From Sporothrix humicola (Eukaryota > Ascomycota > Sordariomycetes > Ophiostomatales > Ophiostomataceae): a DNA stretch of 64,000 bases. How positions within the stretch are numbered: position 1 is the first letter of the stretch; each line of letters starts with the position of its first letter. The notes beneath the pieces are model-generated. The model did no database searches and was not told the DNA's origin. It saw only the letters and a list, made by a program, of their open reading frames with translations. The stretch is taken from assembly GCA_021396245.1 (NCBI GenBank), contig WNYE01000093.1:62001-126000 (forward strand). The letters are read 5' to 3'. This document shows, piece by piece, positions 1 through 8,890 of the stretch. The translations under genes and the position numbers were made by a program.

Positions 1-381
1 CGCCGCGATCCATTCTCTTTGGACTTGCTGCAGAGCCTTGATTGTGATCGGGAAGCCAATGCCAATCGTCATGATGCCGTCGAACCGCGGCGCCGTCGGC
101 ACGTTTTGCTCGCGCATCCACTGCACCGCGCTCAGGTACTCGTCAAGGAAAGCTTTTTGCAGCTCCGGTTCGCCGTCGGGCACCCATCCGCGCAGCATCT
201 CGTAGTTGCGCGGCGCCCAGAACATGCCCGCCGAGTAGTTGGACGAGCCGCCGACCGCTGCCTGTTTTTCGACCACCAGGACCTTGGCACCAGAACGAGC
301 AGCAAATGATGCGCAGGCCAGGCCGGACATGCCGCCGCCGCAGACGAGCACGTCGACAGAGAGGGATTCGGAGGAAGACAT
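1..381 (-). CDS. FAD-dependent oxidoreductase, KSTD/fumarate-reductase family (3' part outside window)
   Basis: Only the N-terminal 127 residues lie in the window, reading out of the left edge. The start ATG (379-381) is followed within 10 residues by a hydrophobic beta strand and the dinucleotide-binding motif VLVCGGGMSGLACASFAARS, then VLVVEK and GGSSNYSAGMFWAP. That order is typical of FAD-binding-2 proteins such as 3-ketosteroid delta1-dehydrogenases and fumarate reductases. Known family members put or remove a C=C bond next to a carbonyl, often in a ring. In this cluster the inferred role is desaturation of a keto-cyclohexane ring. An ACCGG-N15-CCGGT operator lies about 180 bases upstream. 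The substrate cannot be read from the sequence and the C-terminus (possible PTS1) is not visible. Confidence 0.85.
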   Translation of the reverse strand, partial: MSSSESLSVDVLVCGGGMSGLACASFAARSGAKVLVVEKQAAVGGSSNYSAGMFWAPRNYEMLRGWVPDGEPELQKAFLDEYLSAVQWMREQNVPTAPRFDGIMTIGIGFPITIKALQQVQREWIAA

Positions 382-1018
382 GTTGTGTGTGGTTGTGTAG
401 ATGTGAACGACAAGAATCGAGAATTTCAGATGAAGCTAAGATTGAAGAACTACTCTCGAGCAAAGTTTTATTTCCTTCTCGAAGATTTTTTTATTTACAT
501 CGAACTACCCTTCTCGTACAGCTGTAAAGAGCTCCGACGCGCAAACGTCACTACTTGGCGGACCGGTCACTTAATTCATCGCCGGTCCCACCCACGAATT
601 GTTAGTGTCGTATCTCAGTTACGTCTCCTGATCAGGGTTGAATGGGCGCCCCTCACGCTAAAATCCGCTGATCCAGGGTCAACGTCGACAGGCCGAAGCC
701 ACTTGTCAAGCTGGTTTGGAAGGCGACGACGTTTTGGGCAATGTGGCAGGCGTGCAGGTCGATTTGTTTGAATCATGATTTTGTTCACATCTAAGAACTG
801 AATCTCTGTTTGGAGTTTATGGGGTCGTCGTTGACTCCGCTTAGGTATTACCTAGATTATTGTTTCCTTTTAGGAAAGAAATAATCTTCGAAAAGAATAA
901 AAAAACTAGCAAAAATATGCAACAAATCAAAATATGTCATAAAAAGTCAAATAGAATCCAAAAAGTAATATTTCATTTATTCAACCATGTTGTTATCTAA
1001 TGTGTTCTCCAGCGTAGC
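382..1018. other. Intergenic, upstream of the FAD oxidoreductase
   Basis: Holds the promoter of the minus-strand flavoprotein gene and the operator at 560-588. The part from about 840 to 1018 is AT-rich and lies 3' of the dehydratase-like gene. No further gene is supported. Confidence 0.6.
560..588. promoter_or_regulatory. Operator 1: GGACCGG-N15-CCGGTCC
   Basis: Perfect 7-base inverted repeat (560-566 and 582-588) around a 15-base AT-rich spacer with core CACTTAATTCAT. The CGG-N15-CCG geometry fits a Zn2Cys6 dimer site. It lies about 180 bases upstream of the flavoprotein ATG. It is the most symmetrical member of an eight-site family in the cluster. Confidence 0.75.
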
Positions 1019-2083
1019 TCATAACCGTGACGTCTTAACAGGAGTGGCCGGTGCTGTACGCAGTTCCGCCTTGTCCAGCCCGCAATACTCCTCCACCTTC
1101 TTCCAGGACTCCATGCCACGACGTGCCCAGTCATCAGGCACGCCCGGTCGGGGATCGTAGTGCTCTGTGTGGAACACCTCCATCGTCACCCAGCCGCTGA
1201 ATCCCAGGTCAAATACAGTCTTGGCCACCTCCATGACGGGCAGCACGCCCTCGCCGGGGAACACGCGACAGTTCCGCGACTGCGTCATAAACGGCGGCTG
1301 GGCCAGGTCACGGCGAGCGTAGTTGGGCTGGCTGGGGTCGGCGGGGATGGCGTCGCTCAGCTGGAAGTAGGCGATGCGGTCCTTGAAGGTCGGGTCCTGC
1401 TTCATTTCCTGGAGGCTGCTCTGGAGGGCGGCCATGCCGTCGAGGCGGACGGGTTGTTGGGCGTTGAACGGGTCGCCGGCGACGCGCGCGGCAATGTGGA
1501 ACGTGTCCAAACAATGCTGGACCGTCGAGTACATGTTGACCTTGCGGATCACCGCGTCAATCTGCTGCCATGTATCCAGATGGATGCCCCAGGCGGGCGC
1601 CTCGTAGCCGATCTTGAGCCCACGGACCTGGGCCATCAGGCCAAGGCGGCGCATGTTGGCGGCCAAAGTGTCGAGGTCGGTGGTCAGGCTTGTCGGGTCA
1701 ATTGGGTATAGCGCCGAAGTGATTTGGAAAATATCCACGCGCAGAATGACGCACAGGTCAAACCACAGCTCGGCCTCGTCAAGGCGGGCATTGATGGCTG
1801 CGGCGTCTCGAAGACCGTCGTAGGCACCAAACGGGTTCAGCGCCACCAGATGCAGACCGAGAGAGTCGGCCTTGTTGCGGACGTCGGCGGCTGCGGCACG
1901 GAGCCGGGCTTGGCGAACTGGGAGGTGTGCGAAGACGGAATTTGCGTGAGCGTCGAGGCACTCCATGGCAATTTCGGCGCCCTCAAAGCCATGCTTGCTG
2001 GCGGCCTCGAGCTTGCGGAAGATTGTGTGGCCTGCGACCGACTTGCCGAGCGCGTTGCTCGCAATAGCGACTTGGATGGGCAT
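1019..2083 (-). CDS. 3-dehydroshikimate dehydratase-like TIM-barrel protein 1, PTS1 (SRL)
   Basis: 354 residues, no intron. The sequence fits the sugar-phosphate isomerase/AP-endonuclease-2 fold used by fungal 3-dehydroshikimate dehydratases (qa-4/qutC family), which convert 3-dehydroshikimate to protocatechuate. Family-like segments are the N-terminal KHGFEGAEIAMECLDAHA (strand 1), FGAYDGL, KIGYEAPAWGIHLDTW, and the C-terminal GWVTMEVFHTEHYDP with its metal-ligand-like Glu and His. The protein ends in SRL, a canonical peroxisomal signal; known qa-4/qutC enzymes are regarded as cytosolic. It is divergent from the SDR at 2,932 and shares operator 2. It could instead be a 4-hydroxyphenylpyruvate-like or inosose-dehydratase-like isomerase; the quinate/shikimate dehydrogenase nearby favours the dehydratase reading. 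Confidence 0.8.
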   Translation of the reverse strand: MPIQVAIASNALGKSVAGHTIFRKLEAASKHGFEGAEIAMECLDAHANSVFAHLPVRQARLRAAAADVRNKADSLGLHLVALNPFGAYDGLRDAAAINARLDEAELWFDLCVILRVDIFQITSALYPIDPTSLTTDLDTLAANMRRLGLMAQVRGLKIGYEAPAWGIHLDTWQQIDAVIRKVNMYSTVQHCLDTFHIAARVAGDPFNAQQPVRLDGMAALQSSLQEMKQDPTFKDRIAYFQLSDAIPADPSQPNYARRDLAQPPFMTQSRNCRVFPGEGVLPVMEVAKTVFDLGFSGWVTMEVFHTEHYDPRPGVPDDWARRGMESWKKVEEYCGLDKAELRTAPATPVKTSRL

Positions 2084-2931
2084 TTTTTAGAAGAGTATGT
2101 GGTGTGAATTATTGTCGGATTCTGGTCTGTCAAAGTAGTTTGGTTGGCAATGCTGTGGTGGTATTGCAAATTGACGCCAATCTCTTGATGTATTGTCCTG
2201 TTTTGCTACATTGTAATGTACGTCGTACTCTGATTTACATTTAATTTTCTTTAAACGTCATGACCGGGCTTTTCGCCAAAAATCGGTGCATTGGTGACCC
2301 GAGCGCGGAGCATGGCCGTGTATGTTTTCCATTTTGCTTCCTGACAAATGCGTAAATCCTACTCGACGTTGTTGCTGGATTCCCATCGCATTCCCGCATT
2401 CGATCGTCATAAAGTGTACCCGTACCCGACCGGACGACGGAGCCTGAATAAATAACCGGCACTACCAGAATCCCACTAACGCCTGGGGAAAAATAAATAA
2501 GCGGCGACCTGTGTGCGGGGGATTTTGGCCAGTCGTCGGCTAGTAGCATCATGGTGCCAGGGACACACGAGTCCGTCTTTTGACTTGTTGCTTTTGTAGA
2601 TCTCTTTCTCTGTTCCTTCCGTTTTTTTATTTTGTCTAATGTAGTTTTGCCGGGTCTCCCCATTCACGTCTCTCTCCAAACCAAAGCCTGGAGATCGTCA
2701 GCAGTAATCCGTATGCGGGGACTTGCTCCACCAACAACGTCGGTTAACAGCCGACGTCCACGAAAATGTATCACAGAACATCATGACTTTATTCCCAATG
2801 CTTCGTCCTAAGCTCAATAATTATTATGGTTTAACTGTGCCAATTTTCATGCTGCATTTCCTGAATTTCTAAATTTCTGTTTCGACGTTTCATCTCCAAT
2901 CCACACTCTCCCTGATAAGCCCCCAACCAAC
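2084..2931. other. Divergent promoter region, TIM-barrel gene 1 / SDR
   Basis: Shared control region of two divergent genes, holding operator 2 near its centre. The short open frames in it have no recognisable domain or codon pattern. Confidence 0.6.
2437..2460. promoter_or_regulatory. Operator 2: ACGG-N15-CCGGC
   Basis: CGG (2438-2440) and CCG (2456-2458) half-sites are separated by 15 bases with an AT-rich right half (GAATAAATAA). The left half-site is ACGG rather than CCGG, making this the weakest N15 member of the set. It is about 355 bases upstream of the TIM-barrel gene and about 470 upstream of the SDR. Confidence 0.55.
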
Positions 2932-3739
2932 ATGCCTCTTCTACCAAACGCAATCGACTCACGAGTCGCCGTCGTCACCGGCGGCCTCCGCGGTTTCGGC
3001 GCAGCCATTGTGCAGCGGTTTGTTAGTGAAGGCTGCAAGGTGATCGTGCTCGACCTTGATGTCGGCGAGGAGACCGAGAATGTCCACTACCAAAAGGCAG
3101 ATGTGACCAAGCGCGAGTCTTGGGAGGAGGCCCTGACCTATGCCAAGACGGCATACGGCCGTCTGGATATCGTCGTCAACAATGCCGGCATCACATTCGA
3201 CAACGCACCGATCCATACCAAGACAATGGAGGAGTATGACAAGACTTTCAATGTCAACGTCAGGGTAAGTATTGCCCGCTCAGCTCAAAATCTTTGTCGA
3301 ACATCGTGACTGACTTCTCCAGCCCACGTTCTTGAGTGCACAGGTCATTGCACCCTTTATGCTCGAGCAGGGCCACGGCGTCTTTGTCAACATCACCAGC
3401 ACAGGTTACACCCGCCCACGCCCAGGCTTTGCCATTTACAACGCCTCCAAGGCGGCTGTGGCCATTGCTACCAAGAGCATGGCCATGGAGTACGCACCGA
3501 CGATCCGTTTCAACGGCATTGCGCCGGCGGTTGGCAACACAGGCATGCTTCAAGCCAGTCTCGTTGGCCAGGACGAGGCCGAGCGTGCGGCGAAGCTGCT
3601 GAAAGTGACGTCCTCACTGCCGATGCAGCGGTTGTGCGAGCCTGAGGACGTGGCTAACGCAGCGTGGTTCCTGGCCTCGGACCAGAGCTCGTTTATGACG
3701 GGCACGATCATGGACGTCGACGGTGGACGGGGTGTGTAG
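2932..3739 (+). CDS. Short-chain dehydrogenase/reductase
   Basis: Two exons, 2932-3264 and 3323-3739, joined in phase 0 across a 58-base intron (GTAAGT...CAG), giving 249 residues. The classical SDR features are all visible: the cofactor motif TGGLRGFG near residue 17, NNAG near residue 85, a serine in NITSTG, and the catalytic YNASK, followed by a C-terminal GTIMDVDGG. The reaction is NAD(P)-dependent oxidation of a ring or side-chain hydroxyl, or the reverse. It is divergent from the TIM-barrel gene and shares operator 2, so it probably oxidises an intermediate of the same pathway. There is no PTS1 (ends GRGV). The exact substrate is unknown. Confidence 0.9.
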
Positions 3740-4162
3740 AAGCCTGAAATTGTAGATAATGAATAGACACATTTAGGCTATGATGAATACACCTTACGGA
3801 AGAAATAGGAAGTTTAACTTGACAATATGCATTGCGATACCGCAGGGTCGAGAAAAGAAAGAAAAAGAAAAGTAGAAACAAGCATGCTGAAGGGCCAATG
3901 ACACGCCAAACAATAGCGCATCTGCACTAATCAATAGCGCTGAATAAACTGTAGTTGGCCACTAAAGTGGAGTTCTCTACCAAATTTTGTCACTGGCAGG
4001 CCCCATCGTTGACCAAGATGAATCAAAAAGTCTGGGGCATTCCCCGCACGGCTTCTTTTATTTTCGTCTCTTCTCCTCTCCTTCCCCGTTTCTTCACATC
4101 TCTTCCCTGTTTCTTTCTGTCAGCACAGCCATCTCCCCGGGACGAAATGATTAATCGTCAAC
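3740..4162. other. Intergenic, upstream of regulator 1
   Basis: Separates the SDR from the Zn2Cys6 gene, with a pyrimidine-rich leader just before the ATG (4050-4130). I see no CCGG-N15-CCGG site here, so autoregulation through that site is not supported. Confidence 0.5.
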
Positions 4163-7087
4163 ATGTCATCAATATCTTCCAACGGTAGCGCTACCAAAAG
4201 CACCGGCCGCACGCGTCCGGCGGCGCTGACGGCCTGCGAGGCCTGTCGAAAGCTCAAGATGCGCTGTATCCGGCCGACCCCTGCTGAGACAGAGAGTGGG
4301 AGCCAGAACGGCAGTGAGAACGGCAACGACAGCGGATCGACAGAAACCCAGCCGTGCGAGAGATGCCGACGCAACAAACGCACATGCACAATTCCTGAAG
4401 CTCGCCCGCTCGGCCGACGACACGGCGCAACCGGCCGTTACCACGGCCTCGAAAAGGCGTACCGACGAATGCAGGCCGAGCTGAAAAAGGCCGAGCTCAA
4501 AAAGGCACGGATGCAAAGCGAGACACAAGACGGCACAGACGAAGACTCAACCCACGACTTTACGCAAATATCCAGCATCGACGTCACAAACATCCCAGAT
4601 ATATCAGACATCACCGCTACATCAAACGTTTCGGTTGTTCCAACTGATAATGGTCACAATGTGACAGCCGAAAACAACACGGTCTCACCGGCGGACACCA
4701 TTGTCGCCGTCGCCTCATCCACCCCGGCACCGTATTCTTACGATGAACCTGCACAAACCGAGATGGAAACGGACCCGGAGCCTGACCAGGAGCCCGACCC
4801 GGAGCCAATGAGCAATCCCTTGGCTTTACTAGCTGACGCTTCGTCAAATGCTGCCCAAGCACTGGTGTCGGCATCATCGTCGGGAGAAAATGGAGAGACC
4901 ACGCTTCACAACATTGGTGTCGGCCGTCGTCTTTTACGGCGTCCTGGCTATGTCTCACTAGGTCTTCGTCTCAGTCGCGACACTCTCGAACAAGGCCTCG
5001 ATGCTCTTTATGCGCCACCGTCTGACAAACATGCTACCCACGCCAATTACTTCAAGAGACCACCGCCGGGTGTTTCGCCGGCACGCGATGTCGGGCCAGA
5101 TCTTGACCCCGTGGACCTGGGTCTTGTGACGATGGAGGAGGCTGCCAGTCTGTTTCGCAGCTACTATGCCCGCTTCCATCCTATTAATGGAATTTTGGAT
5201 CCCATTCTACACACACCTGCCTTTGTTCGGGCTCGCTCTGCTCTTCTCTTCACATGGATCATGGCATTGACGGCACAGTTCGAGGTCGGTCATGGGGCAG
5301 CATCACTGGCCAAACGTCTTCGACTCCACGGTGAGAAACTTTCGCATCATGTGCACGCGTGTGGATTCAAGAGTGTCGAGATCATCCAGGGCTACTACAT
5401 CTCGCTGCTGTCAGCCAGCCCAGCGCCAACCATGGCCGAGGAACGCAGTTGGCTGTACACCATGTACGCCTTTGGCCTCGGCTCAGAACTTGGACTGGAC
5501 AAGGAGGACAAGGAAGAGGAAAAAGAGAAGGGAGAAAGCTCCGGACAAAACAGGTCGTCACGGTCACCACACGTGACCAGAGTCTCGCCGGCCGTCCCGG
5601 CATCAGAATCTTCGGCACATCCCGTTCAGGGTCGTGCTCAGGGTCCATCAGCTCGCAACAACTCGAGCCCCGGCCGCACTGAACGTTCTGAACGGGACTG
5701 CCGTCTGTCTCGCAACCGCCAACGAACCTGGCTTCGCATCCTGCTGTGGGAGCGTGCCAACAGCGCCGCACGAGGCCGCATGCACAACTTCCCCGAGACG
5801 GCATTGACACGAAATATTGAGCGCTGGTCGCAACATCCACTGGCCCAGCCGTCTGACAGATTCATCTGCGCCTTTGTGCTGATGCGAAGAACTTTGGCCG
5901 ATTTGCAGCGCGACTTACACCGACGAGCACAGGCTCAAGCGCAGTCGCAAACGTCGGTTGGTGATGCCCACTGGGTACGAAACCTCGTCGATGCCACTCT
6001 ACGCCCTTGGCGAGATACATGGCTGCCACCAGACGATGACGACGCCGAAGTACAAACAGGTCCGGGTGTCGACACCACACAAACATACATGGGCCATGTT
6101 TATTTGCATGCACGCCTGTGGACACTCTCCTTTGCACTCCACCGGTCCATCAGCCACGATCCAGCCCAGCTGCATGCCATCCGTCAAGATTGTTTTGCGG
6201 CCGCCGTCCAGTGTTGTGAATCGGCCGTAAGAGACTTGCAAGCTCACGGCGAAGGACTCTACTGCATGCTGGCGCCGACATGGGCCATGATCTCGTATGC
6301 AGCCGTCCTAGCCTTGTCCCTATTTCCAACACTTTATGCTTCCGGATCCAACGCCGGTTCAGACAGCGAATTGCTTGCTCTCGTTGGCCAAGTAGCCCTG
6401 CAGCTTGAAAAGGCCGGAACTACGCCACCCCACCGGTATGGCATTGCAGCCCTCCTCGGCCACCACCTAGTGTCCATTCTGCAGACACGTCTACGGACTC
6501 GCCTCCGAGGCGACCAACGCAGCGACCAACAACGAAAACAAGCTCAGCAGCCGATTCAGGAGCAAGAAACACCGATGACGGCACCGGTATCGCAGCCGCA
6601 ACAGACCCAGCCGGCATACCAGGCCCAGCAGATACACCAAGTGCACCCGCCTTTGGCTCCTCCTCCAACGCAATCCCAGCCTCTGCCACAGACACAGCAA
6701 ATGTCGATGTCCGTGCCAATGCCAACTCCAATGCCAATGGCACAAGAGGCGTTTCATCACCGACCTTATCCTTCATATACCCAGCCGAACCCCAGTATCT
6801 ACCCAGATGACACCACCGCACAGAACTGGCCCGATAGAACCCCGATGGCTTACCACGACGGCATCAGCGCTCTGGGGGCCATAGGTGCAATGGGAGCTAT
6901 TGGATCATCAGATGCCACTGAGGTCACTGACGCTGTTGGTGCGATCGTGGATCCTGCGATTTCCGTCTACAACCCATTCTGGACTCCGGCCGTCCCTCCG
7001 GCAGAAGGTGATTTTGATAACACCGGCGATGGATTTGCGGATCTGTTCCGTGACATGTTTGGACCGGGATTGGGAGGCGTATTTTAG
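4163..7087 (+). CDS. Zn2Cys6 transcription factor 1 (putative cluster activator)
   Basis: 974 residues in one exon. The zinc cluster lies at the N-terminus with cysteines at 25, 28, 35, 65, 68 and 75 (CX2CX6CX29CX2CX6C). The 29-residue loop between the third and fourth Cys is Gly/Ser/Asn/Glu-rich and much longer than the usual loop of roughly 5-16. A short basic helical stretch follows (residues 92-115), then an acidic low-complexity linker, a fungal-specific factor middle region (about 320-700, with the FRSYYARFHPINGILDP type motif), and a Gln/Pro/Met-rich C-terminus with activation-domain character. It is the only regulator in the first 29 kb, so it is the likely ligand of the eight inverted CCGG sites. 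That link is inference. Confidence 0.88.
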   Translation: MSSISSNGSATKSTGRTRPAALTACEACRKLKMRCIRPTPAETESGSQNGSENGNDSGSTETQPCERCRRNKRTCTIPEARPLGRRHGATGRYHGLEKAYRRMQAELKKAELKKARMQSETQDGTDEDSTHDFTQISSIDVTNIPDISDITATSNVSVVPTDNGHNVTAENNTVSPADTIVAVASSTPAPYSYDEPAQTEMETDPEPDQEPDPEPMSNPLALLADASSNAAQALVSASSSGENGETTLHNIGVGRRLLRRPGYVSLGLRLSRDTLEQGLDALYAPPSDKHATHANYFKRPPPGVSPARDVGPDLDPVDLGLVTMEEAASLFRSYYARFHPINGILDPILHTPAFVRARSALLFTWIMALTAQFEVGHGAASLAKRLRLHGEKLSHHVHACGFKSVEIIQGYYISLLSASPAPTMAEERSWLYTMYAFGLGSELGLDKEDKEEEKEKGESSGQNRSSRSPHVTRVSPAVPASESSAHPVQGRAQGPSARNNSSPGRTERSERDCRLSRNRQRTWLRILLWERANSAARGRMHNFPETALTRNIERWSQHPLAQPSDRFICAFVLMRRTLADLQRDLHRRAQAQAQSQTSVGDAHWVRNLVDATLRPWRDTWLPPDDDDAEVQTGPGVDTTQTYMGHVYLHARLWTLSFALHRSISHDPAQLHAIRQDCFAAAVQCCESAVRDLQAHGEGLYCMLAPTWAMISYAAVLALSLFPTLYASGSNAGSDSELLALVGQVALQLEKAGTTPPHRYGIAALLGHHLVSILQTRLRTRLRGDQRSDQQRKQAQQPIQEQETPMTAPVSQPQQTQPAYQAQQIHQVHPPLAPPPTQSQPLPQTQQMSMSVPMPTPMPMAQEAFHHRPYPSYTQPNPSIYPDDTTAQNWPDRTPMAYHDGISALGAIGAMGAIGSSDATEVTDAVGAIVDPAISVYNPFWTPAVPPAEGDFDNTGDGFADLFRDMFGPGLGGVF

Positions 7088-7175
7088 AGTAGATGTTCTT
7101 TGTTTACATTTTAGATAACTATGTACATAAATCAAAGACGAAGTAGATGATCAAACAACGTGTTCGCCTCACCCT

Positions 7176-8361
7176 TTACAGATTACTGCTGATCCGCTCC
7201 TCGCCACGTAGCACCTTGTGCACGAACTCGGGGTCTTCCCTCAGTGGCCGGCCCAGGCCGCACATGTCAATGTCGCCGCGACCGACCGCCTCGGCCATGC
7301 GGAATCCATCACGCCAGCCGCCCGTCGTGCCAATAACGGCGCGCGACAGCACCTTTTTCATCTCCTGGGCCCACTCCACAAAGTAGCTGCCCTGGAGACG
7401 CCGTGAGGGCCGCGTGCCCAGCTCCGTCATAATGTTGCCTCGCCATGCCGGCGACTCGTATGTGCCGCCCGAAATGTCGAAAAAGTCGACGCCAGCCTCC
7501 TCGAGCCACTTGATGACGACGCACATCTCGGCAAAGCTCGTGCCGCCCTCGATAAAGTCGTGGCAGTTGAGCTTGGCCGCAATGACAAACTTGTCCGACG
7601 GCAGCTTGGCCTGGATGGCGCGCACAATCTCGAGGACAAAGCGGGCGCGGTTCTCGAGGGAGCCGCCATACTCGTCGGTGCGCTTGTTGATGAGCGGCGA
7701 CAGGAACTGGTTGATAATGTAGCCGTGGCTGGCGTGCAGGATGATGCCGTCGGCGCCGGCCTCGGCGAGCACGGAGGCAGCCCATACGTAGCGCTTCTGC
7801 AAATCAAGAATCTCGGCCTTAGTCATCGGGCTCGGCTTGCCGTAGGTCTTGTCGAGACAGGGCCGCAACTGCGTGTCGGACGACGACTTGGGCTTGGCGT
7901 TCAAGAACTTTGGCACCTGGCGGCCAGGGAACTGCAGCTGGCCCAGGAACACAGCACCGCGCGACTTGGCCGCCTGGACAGCCGGGCGGAAAGCCGCGAC
8001 GGCGTCCCAGGGCTGGTTCATGTCCAAGATGGCATTGTTGTAGTTCTCCAGGTGCTCGCGGTGGATGGGGATGTTGCCCGTGCAAATCAGACCGGCGCCG
8101 CCGTCGGCCACTTCCTGGTACAGCTTGGCATACCGAGGCAGCGGCTTACCGCACTTTTCAATGTCCTTGTCGTCGTACGTTGCGGCGTACTCGCTGAGGG
8201 GTGTGCGGTACAGACGGTTGGGGATAACCTTGCCCGAGAGAGGAAGCGTGATGGGCTGTGGACGATACTGATCTTAGTATTTCTTGGCAACCTGGTGAAT
8301 TTGGATATTTTGAGAGACATGCACGTACCTGAGCCAACGGGGAAACGTATGATGCAGACAT
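7176..8361 (-). CDS. NADH:flavin oxidoreductase (old yellow enzyme family), SNL tail
   Basis: Two exons on the minus strand: 8329-8361 (11 codons) and 7176-8255, with a GTACGT...CAG intron, giving 370 residues. The FMN-barrel signature is clear: PLSGKVIPNRLYRTPLSEYA at the start of exon 2, the substrate-site HASHGYIINQFLSP, then INKRTDEYGGSLENRARF and the phosphate-binding C-terminal GTTGGWRDG and GLGRPL. Family members reduce (or, in some pathways, aromatise) alpha,beta-unsaturated carbonyl rings. Only the barrel is present; the C-terminal FeS/FAD module of 2,4-dienoyl-CoA reductases is missing. Operator 3 lies 250 bases upstream. The protein ends SSNL, the same four residues as the neighbouring dehydrogenase, a possible weak PTS1. 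Confidence 0.88.
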
Positions 8362-8890
8362 AATGGGTTGTGTGTGGTGTGGAGGGATGGAAGGATGGGA
8401 TTCGTGAATGAGACGATCTCGGCATAAGGATAACAAAAGAACATGCAGCTCTTTTCAAGTACGCATTTGACCGTTGTTCTTTTTGATGGATTTCCTTTCA
8501 ATTTTTTGATCATCGTTCAAAATCCCTGCGCATACCTCCGCGTCAACTCCGCGTGTTGTGAAGCCGCTTCGTGCCTGCCCCGGATTTTGGTGGCCCCACA
8601 CAACGTCACAACCGGCCACTTAATCTGCTGCCGGTGCCCCCGGGCTAATGACCCACCAGCGTAGACCAACTTTTCAAATGCTGTCTTTTTCCTTGCCTTT
8701 TCGTGGCACACTCCGGCGTTCCCCTCTTGCAGGATCCTGTAGTATCTTGTAGAGTGTTGTAGGATGCTTGTCACATCGGGGTTGAACAATTATTTAGCGA
8801 AGGATTTTGTTATGCATGCTGTGATCATTAACTTGATGTATTATCTTGCCATTTGAGGTTAGTCTATCTAGGTGTAATGTGTTTTTGTTT
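8362..8890. other. Intergenic, upstream of the OYE-like gene
   Basis: Promoter of the OYE gene (minus strand) and 3' flank of the dehydrogenase gene. It holds operator 3. Nothing else is supported. Confidence 0.55.
8611..8635. promoter_or_regulatory. Operator 3: ACCGG-N15-CCGGT
   Basis: Inverted ACCGG (8611-8615) and CCGGT (8631-8635) around a 15-base spacer. The spacer begins CCACTTAAT, sharing CACTTAAT with operator 1. It is 250 bases upstream of the OYE-like start codon. Confidence 0.75.
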
